From the NCBI GenBank assembly GCA_002102825.1, contig DABJ01000004.1, forward strand, positions 4,195 to 12,521: DNA of 8,327 nt, written 5' to 3'. The notes under the pieces were generated by a model that was given only the letters and a program-made list of their open reading frames with translations, was not told the DNA's origin and searched no databases. The DNA comes from Candidatus Gastranaerophilales bacterium HUM_12. Its GTDB lineage: Bacteria; Cyanobacteriota; Vampirovibrionia; Gastranaerophilales; Gastranaerophilaceae. Below are positions 1 to 6,658 of this stretch, one piece after another. A program made the translations under genes and the position numbers. Numbering within the stretch: the first letter of the stretch is position 1; each line of letters begins with the position of its first letter.

Positions 1-1095
1 ATTAAAGTTATTCCGTTCTTAAATTATAAGAGCAAATTTGGTTTTGGTGGGGCTTTAAAATACCACAACACATATAATACAACTGAAATGGGCTATGGTT
101 CAGCAAATGACATTTTCTTCTTAAGAGGTGTTCAAAGATTAGATGATAATGTATTTTTACATTATGCTGTTAATTCATACTTAGATGAATGGTTCTTAGG
201 TTCAAGAATGCCTAAATGGATGGCTGAAGTTTATTATGACAAATCTTTTGTAAATAAAGACTTTTTAGCTAAAGGTATGGATTTGAGATTTCGCCATAGA
301 GCCGGTTTTGGTATGATGCAAGATGATGATAGAAGTTATTATGGCGAGCATATTGATTCAAGCGAAATGACAACTACAAGAACTCGTTATATGGCAGAGT
401 TAGCTCAAAGCTTCTATAATTATAAAAATATAGAAAAAAGACTTGCGTTAAACGTAAGTTTATTGATGCAAGGTTCTGCGGCATTATATGGTACGGGTGA
501 TACTCAGTTCATTGGTCGTGTTGGACCTAGTGTTCACTTACAATATAAAAACTGGATGCAAGATGTGGGTTACTTGATTGCGGGTTATTCTGATGAAACA
601 CCTTTGCCAAGATATGATACGTATAGATACGGTCACCAGAGTGTATATTTGACAGAGGCATTAAGACTTAACAAATATTTCTCTGTTGGTTGGTCTGGTA
701 ATATTAATTTGTCTGACGATGCTCCAAACGGTAAAATGTTCCAAGAAAACCGCTTTATTGTCGCTTTTGGTCCAGATGACTTCAAAATTAGTTTGGGTTA
801 TGACTTTGTAAGACAGACTACATACTTCGGATTTAACGTTGCATTTGATACAAAGGGTACATCTATCAAATATGGTAAAATGGAAATTAAAAACCCAGAA
901 AAATTAGGTAAAAATGCAAATCCGGAAAAATCGGAAGAAGAGCGTAAATTAGCATTCTCTCCTGCTAGTAAGAAGTCAGATGAAGTTCAAACAACAAATA
1001 AAAAATCAAAATCAACTGAAAATGAAAAATCTACAGTTTTAAAATATGCTGAAGTAATTGAAATTGAAGATCCGGATAAAGAAAGTATTCAATAA
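1..1095 (+). CDS. Outer-membrane beta-barrel protein, probably LptD-like, 3' part only
   Basis: The reading frame is open from base 1, so the true start lies upstream and the ATG at 88 is only an internal methionine. 364 residues are visible. Up to about base 880 the protein has many short stretches of alternating polar and hydrophobic/aromatic residues separated by Asp/Gly/Asn-rich turns, for example SVHLQYKNW, YFSVGWSGNINL and DFKISLGYDF, ending near TYFGFNVAF. This is the look of a transmembrane beta-barrel. A role as an LptD-type LPS assembly barrel is inferred from this style and from lpxI and lpxB directly downstream; no single motif proves it. After the barrel comes a Lys/Glu/Ser-rich tail of about 70 residues that looks disordered. 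The stop codon is one base before the aldolase start, implying co-transcription. It could be another kind of outer-membrane porin or transporter. Barrel fairly sure, LptD assignment tentative. Confidence 0.6.
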   Translation: MKVIPFLNYKSKFGFGGALKYHNTYNTTEMGYGSANDIFFLRGVQRLDDNVFLHYAVNSYLDEWFLGSRMPKWMAEVYYDKSFVNKDFLAKGMDLRFRHRAGFGMMQDDDRSYYGEHIDSSEMTTTRTRYMAELAQSFYNYKNIEKRLALNVSLLMQGSAALYGTGDTQFIGRVGPSVHLQYKNWMQDVGYLIAGYSDETPLPRYDTYRYGHQSVYLTEALRLNKYFSVGWSGNINLSDDAPNGKMFQENRFIVAFGPDDFKISLGYDFVRQTTYFGFNVAFDTKGTSIKYGKMEIKNPEKLGKNANPEKSEEERKLAFSPASKKSDEVQTTNKKSKSTENEKSTVLKYAEVIEIEDPDKESIQ

Positions 1096-1096
1096 T

Positions 1097-1717
1097 ATGT
1101 TTGAAGATAAAAAAAATGAATTAATTGAATATGGTCGTATGGCAGGAGATAAAAATTATACTCCCGGAATTTCCGGCAATCTTTCTGCAAGGTGTGGAGA
1201 TATGGTTGTAATCACCTCGTCCGGAGTCGCAAATGGATATTTGACAGAAAATGATTTTGCGGTTGTTGATTTTGATGGAAATGCAATTGAGGGTGAAAAA
1301 CCGTCTAGCGAGCGTATGCTCCATATTGAATTTTACAAAAAACGTCCTGAGATGAATTATGTGATGCATGTTCATTCTCCTTACTTGACGGCATTTGCTT
1401 CTGCGGGAATTGCATTAGACGATAAAATTTCGCCAGAAATAATTTATTGTTTTGAAAAAATTCCACTTGCGGAGTATTCAATCCCCGGGTCAAAAGAACT
1501 CGTTGAAAAAACATCAAAGTATTTTGAAAATTATGATGTTGTTCTAATGGCAAATCACGGGGTTATTATTGCTGGTAAAGATATTAAAGATGCTTTTTAT
1601 AAGCTTGATTTGTGCGAAAATTATGCAAAAACCGTAATATGTGCAAAACTTCTTGGTGGTGCTAAAATATTACCAGAGGAAGAAGTTGAAAAGATTTATT
1701 TATTAAGACAAAAGTAA
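1097..1717 (+). CDS. Class II aldolase/adducin-family protein (FucA/AraD-like)
   Basis: This is a 206-residue single-domain member of the zinc-dependent class II aldolase family, which cleaves or epimerises sugar phosphates (fuculose-1-phosphate aldolase, ribulose-5-phosphate 4-epimerase, methylthioribulose-1-phosphate dehydratase). The family signatures appear in order: GISGNLSAR (24-32), ITSSG (39-43), KPSSE (68-72), HVHSPY (91-96), AEYSIPGS (125-132), ANHGV (152-156). E72, H91, H93 and H154 match the catalytic Glu and three zinc His of E. coli FucA (E73, H92, H94, H155), so it should be active. The start at 1097 is preferred to an in-frame ATG at 1058, which would overlap the barrel gene by 38 bases and add 13 basic residues not typical of the family. 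The ribosome site is weak (GAAAG about 11 bases upstream), so translation is probably coupled to the preceding stop. The substrate cannot be told. Its place between an outer-membrane protein and lpxI suggests envelope sugar metabolism, but this is inference. Confidence 0.9.
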   Translation: MFEDKKNELIEYGRMAGDKNYTPGISGNLSARCGDMVVITSSGVANGYLTENDFAVVDFDGNAIEGEKPSSERMLHIEFYKKRPEMNYVMHVHSPYLTAFASAGIALDDKISPEIIYCFEKIPLAEYSIPGSKELVEKTSKYFENYDVVLMANHGVIIAGKDIKDAFYKLDLCENYAKTVICAKLLGGAKILPEEEVEKIYLLRQK

Positions 1718-1718
1718 A

Positions 1719-1723
1719 AGAGG
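1719..1723 (+). promoter_or_regulatory. Shine-Dalgarno site of lpxI
   Basis: AGAGG lies 9 bases before the lpxI ATG, in the 15-base gap after the aldolase stop codon. It is the clearest ribosome-binding site in the window and fixes the lpxI start at 1733. Confidence 0.7.
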
Positions 1724-1732
1724 AAAATAATA

Positions 1733-2548
1733 ATGACAATTACATTAGAGAATAAACAAGGTTTGATAGCAGGTGACGGAATTTTACCTGTTAGAATGGC
1801 TCAATATGCGAAAGAAAATGGGTTTGAAGTTGTTTGTATTTCTCTATCAAGAGATAATGTAAGAGATTTAAAAAAATATTGTTCAAAAGTTTATAGCTGT
1901 CACCCTGGGGAAGTTAATAAAATTGAATCTATATTGAAAGATGAACAAATTAAGCAATTGACTTTCTTGGGTAAAGTTCATAAAAAAGTTTTGTTGCAAC
2001 TTCACAAGTTTGATAAACGTGCAATTGATTTAATCAAAGATGCCGTAAGATTGAATGATGATCAAGTAATGTTGATGATTGTTCAAGAGCTTGCAAAAAT
2101 TGGAGTTGAAGTTTTAGACCAAACTATTTTTATCAAAAACCTAATGATTCCTGCAGGTGTTCTTGGTAAACATAAACCAACAAAAGAGCAAATGGACGAT
2201 GTTAATTATGGTTTTTGGTTAGCAAAAGAAATGGGCAAAATTGATGTCGGTCAATCTGTTGTAATCAAGGATAAAATGATTATGGCAGTAGAAGCAATTG
2301 AGGGTACTGATTCTTGTATCAAACGTGGTGCCAAGCTTGCTAAACGTGGTGCTGTAATTGTCAAAGTTGCAAAACCAAAGCAAGATAAAAGATTTGATAT
2401 TCCTGCAATCGGTATGAAAACTCTTAGAACAATGAGATGTAAAAGAGCTTCTTTAATTGCTGTTGAGGCAAATGAAACAATTATTGTTGACCAAGAAAAA
2501 GTCATCAAATATGCGGACGAACACAATATTGTAATTATGGCAGTGTAG
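1733..2548 (+). CDS. lpxI: UDP-2,3-diacylglucosamine diphosphatase LpxI
   Basis: LpxI hydrolyses UDP-2,3-diacylglucosamine to lipid X (2,3-diacylglucosamine 1-phosphate) plus UMP, the fourth step of lipid A synthesis, in the cytoplasm or at the inner membrane face. It replaces the unrelated metallophosphatases LpxH and LpxG in many bacteria. The 271 residues match the usual family length (about 270-285). The N-terminal motif LIAGDGILPV (11-20) is the family hallmark, followed by a Rossmann-like half. The C-terminal half (former DUF1009) carries EAIEGTD (187-193) and KPKQDKRFDIPAIG (214-227), the conserved blocks expected to hold the catalytic acidic residues. The gene is preceded by a good ribosome site, and its TAG stop abuts the ATG of lpxB, so the two consecutive enzymes of the pathway are translationally coupled. 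No truncation or missing motif is seen. Confidence 0.95.
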   Translation: MTITLENKQGLIAGDGILPVRMAQYAKENGFEVVCISLSRDNVRDLKKYCSKVYSCHPGEVNKIESILKDEQIKQLTFLGKVHKKVLLQLHKFDKRAIDLIKDAVRLNDDQVMLMIVQELAKIGVEVLDQTIFIKNLMIPAGVLGKHKPTKEQMDDVNYGFWLAKEMGKIDVGQSVVIKDKMIMAVEAIEGTDSCIKRGAKLAKRGAVIVKVAKPKQDKRFDIPAIGMKTLRTMRCKRASLIAVEANETIIVDQEKVIKYADEHNIVIMAV

Positions 2549-3673
2549 ATGAAAAAAATATTTATTATTACAGGCGAATATTCAGGTGACATTCACGCAT
2601 CAAAAGTTGTGAAAGAATTAAGAGCGCTAAATTCTGATATTGAAATTGAGGGAATTGGTGGCGAAAATCTAGCCGCAGAAGGTGTAAAATTGTTCGCAAA
2701 TCAAGATAAAATGTCTGCTGTTGGACTTTCACCAAAGATTTTGATTGACCATTTCAAACTCGGTAAATCTGTTGTTGAATATTTGAAAAACGAATACAAA
2801 CCGGATTTAGTTTTGCTAATTGATTATGGTGCGTTTAATTTGTCTGTTGCAAAATTTTTACACGAAGCAGGGATAAAGGTATTTTATTATATCCCTCCGC
2901 AAGTTTGGGCAAGCAGAAAATATCGTATCAAATTAATTAAAAAATTTGTGGATAAAGTTCTTTGCATCTTCCCGTTTGAGAAACCTTTGTATGCTCAATA
3001 TGGAATTGATACACACTATTGTGGACACCCACTTGTAGCTCAACTTCCGCCCGCTGCACCTAAAAGAGAATTCTTCCGCTCACATGGTTTTGATTTAGAA
3101 AAAAGACTAGTTTCTGTTTTCCCGGGGTCAAGAACCTTTGAGTTGAAAGAATTGATGGACGTATTTAAGGACTCTGTTACAAGGTTGAGAAAGAGACATC
3201 CGGATTTACAGTTTTGCATGTCACAAGCTCCAAATATCTCAGACGAAGTTTACAAAAAGTATTTGGGCGATTTTAATATTAAAGTTATTAAGGGTGAAAA
3301 CCAAGCATTGTTGAGTGTTTCTGATGCTTTAATTTTAGCATCGGGCACGGTTGCATTAGAAGCTTGTTTGTACAAAACTCCTATGATTATTGCGTATCGA
3401 GGACCAAAATTGTTTTATTGGATTTATTTACTTGTAAGATGTATAAAACGAGTGTCTCTGCCAAACATTATTGCAGATAAATCTATTGTTCCGGAGATTA
3501 TTCAAGACAAAGTTACTCCGTTGAATATAACTTATGAAATCGAAGAAATACTTTATAACCAAGAGAAAAGAGAAAAAATGGTAAGTGAACTTGGAAAAGT
3601 TCAAGAAATGTTATCGGATAAAAATTCTGCCCTTGAAGTTGCTAAAGTTATTGATACTGAATTATTTACTTAA
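2549..3673 (+). CDS. lpxB: Lipid-A-disaccharide synthase LpxB
   Basis: LpxB is a GT-B glycosyltransferase (family GT19) that joins lipid X to UDP-2,3-diacylglucosamine, forming the beta-1,6-linked tetraacyl disaccharide 1-phosphate at the inner face of the cytoplasmic membrane. The 374 residues are near the family norm (about 380). Motifs in order: ITGEYSGDIHA (7-17, glycine-rich start), IEGIGG (33-38), LIDYGAFN (90-97), YIPPQVWASR (114-123), FPFEKPLY (141-148), HPL (160-162), VFPGSR (190-195), ASGTVALE (264-271) and SLPNIIA (303-309). D92 and R195 align with D98 and R201 of E. coli LpxB, residues known to be needed for activity. The usual Asp-x-Pro-Asp/Glu-Phe-Asn loop reads DYGAFN, so Pro is replaced by Gly. 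The start codon follows the lpxI stop directly (TAGATG), so it is probably translated by reinitiation. It ends the envelope run; the next gene is 77 bases away. Confidence 0.96.
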   Translation: MKKIFIITGEYSGDIHASKVVKELRALNSDIEIEGIGGENLAAEGVKLFANQDKMSAVGLSPKILIDHFKLGKSVVEYLKNEYKPDLVLLIDYGAFNLSVAKFLHEAGIKVFYYIPPQVWASRKYRIKLIKKFVDKVLCIFPFEKPLYAQYGIDTHYCGHPLVAQLPPAAPKREFFRSHGFDLEKRLVSVFPGSRTFELKELMDVFKDSVTRLRKRHPDLQFCMSQAPNISDEVYKKYLGDFNIKVIKGENQALLSVSDALILASGTVALEACLYKTPMIIAYRGPKLFYWIYLLVRCIKRVSLPNIIADKSIVPEIIQDKVTPLNITYEIEEILYNQEKREKMVSELGKVQEMLSDKNSALEVAKVIDTELFT

Positions 3674-3690
3674 TATAACTTAAATGAGCT

Positions 3691-3718
3691 TTGAATTTAG
3701 GCAATTTTCGTTTATTCT
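3691..3718 (+). promoter_or_regulatory. Possible sigma-70-type promoter for the 585-residue membrane protein gene
   Basis: TTGAAT at 3691-3696 and TATTCT at 3713-3718 are separated by 16 bases; each matches the consensus at four of six positions. Transcription would start near 3725, giving a leader of about 26 bases with a weak GTAGG ribosome site at 3736-3740. An alternative -10, TATAAG at 3729-3734, has no good -35. Such weak matches are common in AT-rich DNA, so this is only a candidate. Confidence 0.3.
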
Positions 3719-3750
3719 AGCTTTTTAATATAAGTGTAGGCTAGTGATTT

Positions 3751-5508
3751 ATGATTAATTCAATTCCAACAATTGAAACAAAACATAATGCATTTGGAGA
3801 TATGACGAAAAGAACTACTCCAAGCGATTTTTGGCTGGCTGAAAATTCAAAAATTAAATCTAAAAAAGATAGAAAAGATAATAAAATCGTAATCATGACG
3901 CCCGAAGAGGCGAGAGCTACAAAGAACATTAAACTTATTGGTTTATCAATTGCAGGAGCAATGGTCTTGACTGCAGCCGGACTGTTTTTCTTCTTAAAAG
4001 GCGGTTCAAAAGGTTTGTCCAGTAATTTCAAAAAGTTGAGGAATTATTTAGAATCCAAAGTTCAGAATGCGAAATTGAATAAATCCGGTAACGATTTGGT
4101 GACAAAAGCCTATGCTTTATTGATTAAAAATTTAGATAAAGCTTTGCAAAAATTTGAGGCTGTGAATAATTTCACTACATTCAAAGATCTTTTATTCAAA
4201 AAAATAATGTATAGCAATTTTGGTTTTAAAAAATTTGCTTCAAAATCTAATTGGGGTGCTAAAATTCATTCTGGTGTGACTAGAGTTTTTGAAAAAATCG
4301 GACGTCAATCTGTTGTGAATTCTTACCAAAAAACGGCAGGTATAATGACAGAGCGCAAGTTGTTGTGTGCTCAGATTGAAAAAGATATCTTGGCAAAAAA
4401 TCCGTATGATATCGTTGAAATAAACGGTATAAGACGAACAAAAGCTCAATGGCTAATGCAGATTTCTAAAATGAATGATGAACTTTCTAAAAACTATAAT
4501 CTTCACTTTGGAACTAGTGCATTAACAGGTAGGTATTTAAAAATCAAGAAAACGACAGATGGTTTAAATTCTTATTTTGAGAATTTAGGCACTTTCTTAT
4601 CTAAAAATACGTTGAATTCGTTTGTATCAGATTCGTTTATTTATTCTGACAAGTTGAAAATTCAGAATGCGGTAAAGGGGTTTAGAAAAAATCTATCTTA
4701 TTCAATTTCCGATATGGCAAAAGAATCAGAAGACAAAGTTATGCAAATGACCCAGTCTGTAAATTATAAAGATGTTGATAAACTTAATATCTTGAATTCA
4801 ATAAGGACAGGTTTTAAAACTCTTGTAAAATCTAAAACCAATAAAAATGAAATTACTCAAAAAATCTTAGGAGACATTGATACATTTAATAAACTTGTTA
4901 AGTCAGACTCTTCATTAGGTAAAAAGGATACAGATTTACTATTATCAAGTGCAGATGAATTGAAAAAATCATTATCGGAATTCAAGCAAGGAAAAGTTGA
5001 AGATATTCTATCGCTTTATAAACATTTGCTTTCCCCAGATGATTATTACAGAGTTGAAAAATCTTACAAAAACAGTATCAAGTCATTAGATAAATCAATA
5101 AATATTGAAACTGAAGAATTTATTTCCAAAGTCAGGGATTTAACAACCGGAGGTGCTCCAACTGATATTTTAACCGTTTTGGGTTCTTTTGCAACTTTGA
5201 GTTATCAACTTGGAAAATCAGATAACAATGACGAACGAGCTTCAATTTCTTTGAAATACGGAATTCCTGCCCTTGCCGGTATTGGTGTTTCATTGTACTG
5301 TAATGCAAAATTATTCGCAGGGACAAAATCAATGTTAGTAGCAAGTATTTCCGGTTTAATTGTTAACCAAATAGGATCTTGGGCTGATAAAATGTTGAAA
5401 AAACACAAAGCTGCGAAATTAAGTGCAAATAACCAAAATCCTCAACCGGTGCAAAATTCAAATTCTGATGTCTTAGATTTAACAAAAATTGACACTAAAT
5501 CCGCATAA
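3751..5508 (+). CDS. Uncharacterised membrane-anchored protein, 585 residues
   Basis: I do not recognise this protein. The first 60 residues are polar and basic (KIKSKKDRKDNK at 34-45), with no signal peptide at the very start. A hydrophobic segment follows at about 61-82 (LIGLSIAGAMVLTAAGLFFFL), flanked by lysines, and looks like a membrane anchor. Residues about 90-460 are Lys/Ser/Asn-rich, largely helical in appearance, with stretches that could form coiled coil (about 395-460); no enzyme motif is visible. Near the C-terminus three moderately hydrophobic stretches at about 470-486, 503-522 and 526-543 could form a membrane hairpin, followed by a basic stretch (KMLKKHKAAK, 547-556) and a polar Asn/Gln-rich tail. 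It stands alone between the lpx run and the dGTPase gene, with 77 and 103 bases on either side. The composition matches its neighbours, so recent transfer is not suggested. A structural or surface-associated role is a guess. Confidence 0.85.
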   Translation: MINSIPTIETKHNAFGDMTKRTTPSDFWLAENSKIKSKKDRKDNKIVIMTPEEARATKNIKLIGLSIAGAMVLTAAGLFFFLKGGSKGLSSNFKKLRNYLESKVQNAKLNKSGNDLVTKAYALLIKNLDKALQKFEAVNNFTTFKDLLFKKIMYSNFGFKKFASKSNWGAKIHSGVTRVFEKIGRQSVVNSYQKTAGIMTERKLLCAQIEKDILAKNPYDIVEINGIRRTKAQWLMQISKMNDELSKNYNLHFGTSALTGRYLKIKKTTDGLNSYFENLGTFLSKNTLNSFVSDSFIYSDKLKIQNAVKGFRKNLSYSISDMAKESEDKVMQMTQSVNYKDVDKLNILNSIRTGFKTLVKSKTNKNEITQKILGDIDTFNKLVKSDSSLGKKDTDLLLSSADELKKSLSEFKQGKVEDILSLYKHLLSPDDYYRVEKSYKNSIKSLDKSINIETEEFISKVRDLTTGGAPTDILTVLGSFATLSYQLGKSDNNDERASISLKYGIPALAGIGVSLYCNAKLFAGTKSMLVASISGLIVNQIGSWADKMLKKHKAAKLSANNQNPQPVQNSNSDVLDLTKIDTKSA

Positions 5509-5545
5509 TATCCTCTAAAAATTGTATAGATATCTTGTTTTTTCT

Positions 5546-5554
5546 TGTTAAAAT
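5546..5554 (+). promoter_or_regulatory. Extended -10 promoter element upstream of the dGTPase gene
   Basis: TGTTAAAAT matches the extended -10 form TGnTAnAAT at nearly every position. No convincing -35 stands 16-18 bases upstream, which is acceptable for an extended -10 promoter. Transcription would start near 5561 and leave a leader of about 50 bases. This leader contains a small hairpin (GGCA 5566-5569 pairing with TGCC 5574-5577, loop GTTG) and the purine-rich ribosome site. Confidence 0.45.
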
Positions 5555-5594
5555 CACAATATGAGGGCAGTTGTGCCTGTTTAAATTTACCAAC

Positions 5595-5605
5595 AAGGGG
5601 AAGAG
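5595..5605 (+). promoter_or_regulatory. Ribosome-binding region of the dGTPase gene
   Basis: The purine tract AAGGGGAAGAG ends 6 bases before the ATG at 5612. Its G-rich core lies about 11 bases from the start, a little far, but no other start codon fits better, and the protein N-terminus then agrees with the dGTPase family. Confidence 0.5.
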
Positions 5606-5611
5606 AAATAT

Positions 5612-6634
5612 ATGACATTAACCATTAGAGAAAAACTCGAAAAAAGAGAGTTTGATTATTTAAGTGATATAGCTACAAAATCTGCAAATTCAAAAGGAAG
5701 AAAAATAGATGAACCTCAATCTGATTTGAGAACAGATTTTCAACGTGATAGAGATAGAATTCTTCATTCAAAAGCTTTCAGAAGATTGAAACACAAAACT
5801 CAAGTTTTTCTATCTCCGTTTGACGACCATTTTAGAACTCGTTTAACGCACACTCTTGAAGTTTCGCAAATTGGGAGGACAATTGCAAGAGCCTTGGATT
5901 TGAATGAGGATTTGGTTGAAGCTATTTCATTAGGTCATGATTTGGGGCATACTCCGTTTGGACATTGCGGTGAGGGTGTTTTGAATGAACTTGTTCCTGG
6001 GGGATTTCATCACAATATTCAGAGTGTAAGAGTTGTTGAAGTTTTGGAACATTTAAACCTATGCCGTGAAACTATTGATGGAATTTTGACTCACACTTGG
6101 GGATATAAACCATTAACTCCGGAGGGCAAAGTCGTTCAACTTGCTGATAAAATCGCTTATATTAACCACGATATTGAAGATTCTATCAGAGCCGGTGTAA
6201 TTGTGGAAAGCGATTTACCAAAAGATTGTATCGCGTATTTTTCGTCTAATCAAAGTAAACGATTAAATAAAATGATTACCGAAGTTGTTAAAAATTCTAT
6301 TGGCAAATCTGAAATTGCGATGAGTGAAGAAGCTTGGGCTTATACGACAAAACTTCGTGATTGGATGTTTGAGAATGTTTATATTGATTCTCCTGCAAAA
6401 ATGGAAGAGAAGAAAGCAAGCAGAGTAATTAAAGAATTGTTCTATCTCTATGTTAGTATGCTCAAACCTATGTGTCCGGAAGATAAAATTGTTCGTTTGG
6501 TTACGGATTATATTTCCGGCATGACAGATAGATATGCTGTTGAAAGGTTTAAAGAAAACTTTATTCCTGTAGGACTCAAGTGCGGAGCAAAAGAAGATTA
6601 TTTGTTCAAACTTGCATTGGCAATTGATAAATAA
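5612..6634 (+). CDS. dgt: Deoxyguanosinetriphosphate triphosphohydrolase-like protein (HD domain)
   Basis: dGTPases of the HD superfamily hydrolyse dGTP, and in some members other dNTPs, to the nucleoside and tripolyphosphate, limiting dNTP pools in the cytoplasm. The 340 residues fit the shorter bacterial dGTPase-like subfamily rather than the longer (about 505-residue) E. coli Dgt. The N-terminal block runs ATKSANSKGR (21-30), then RTDFQRDRDRI (40-50), FRRLKHKTQVF (57-67) and RTRLTHTLEV (76-85). Metal-binding HD residues are H80, H109-D110 in the motif GHDLGHTPFGH (108-118), and D178 in QLADKIAYINHDIED. All canonical positions are present, so it should be active. The subfamily name is secure; the preferred nucleotide is not predictable. 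It has its own promoter-like element and is followed 24 bases later by xerD, which also seems to have its own promoter. Some related proteins protect against phages, but nothing in this context points to defence. Confidence 0.93.
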   Translation: MTLTIREKLEKREFDYLSDIATKSANSKGRKIDEPQSDLRTDFQRDRDRILHSKAFRRLKHKTQVFLSPFDDHFRTRLTHTLEVSQIGRTIARALDLNEDLVEAISLGHDLGHTPFGHCGEGVLNELVPGGFHHNIQSVRVVEVLEHLNLCRETIDGILTHTWGYKPLTPEGKVVQLADKIAYINHDIEDSIRAGVIVESDLPKDCIAYFSSNQSKRLNKMITEVVKNSIGKSEIAMSEEAWAYTTKLRDWMFENVYIDSPAKMEEKKASRVIKELFYLYVSMLKPMCPEDKIVRLVTDYISGMTDRYAVERFKENFIPVGLKCGAKEDYLFKLALAIDK

Positions 6635-6651
6635 TAAAAAAAGAGTATAAT
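6624..6651 (+). promoter_or_regulatory. Strong sigma-70-type promoter predicted to give a leaderless xerD transcript
   Basis: TTGATA at 6624-6629 (five of six consensus bases) and a perfect TATAAT at 6646-6651 are separated by 16 bases. The -35 lies inside the last codons of the dGTPase gene. The usual start 6-8 bases after the -10 would fall at about 6658-6659, the A of the xerD ATG. No Shine-Dalgarno sequence is well placed: the only purine run (AAGAG, 6641-6645) is 13 bases from the ATG and overlaps the promoter spacer. Confidence 0.65.
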
Positions 6652-6658
6652 CAGACTT

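Noticed and set aside
1058..1096. Upstream in-frame ATG at 1058 for the aldolase gene
   Set aside because: It would overlap the barrel gene and add 13 basic residues not typical of class II aldolases; the ATG at 1097 gives residue numbering that matches FucA almost exactly.
2251..2592. Hydrophobic minus-strand open frame of 113 codons
   Set aside because: It is antisense to lpxI; its apparent hydrophobicity comes from the complement of Lys/Asp/Glu-rich codons. No ribosome site or motif supports it.
3687..3726. Possible terminator after lpxB (AGCT at 3687-3690 and AGCT at 3719-3722, then five T)
   Set aside because: Only four contiguous base pairs form and the long interior does not pair, so the hairpin would be too weak.
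5508..5543. Possible terminator after the 585-residue protein gene (ATATC / GATAT stem, then a T-run)
   Set aside because: The five-pair stem is almost all A-T with a 16-base loop; this is expected by chance in such AT-rich sequence.
5612..6634. dGTPase as part of an anti-phage system
   Set aside because: dNTP-depleting defence enzymes exist, but the neighbours here (xerD, BioD-like, unknown membrane protein) are not defence genes and the protein matches the common housekeeping subfamily.
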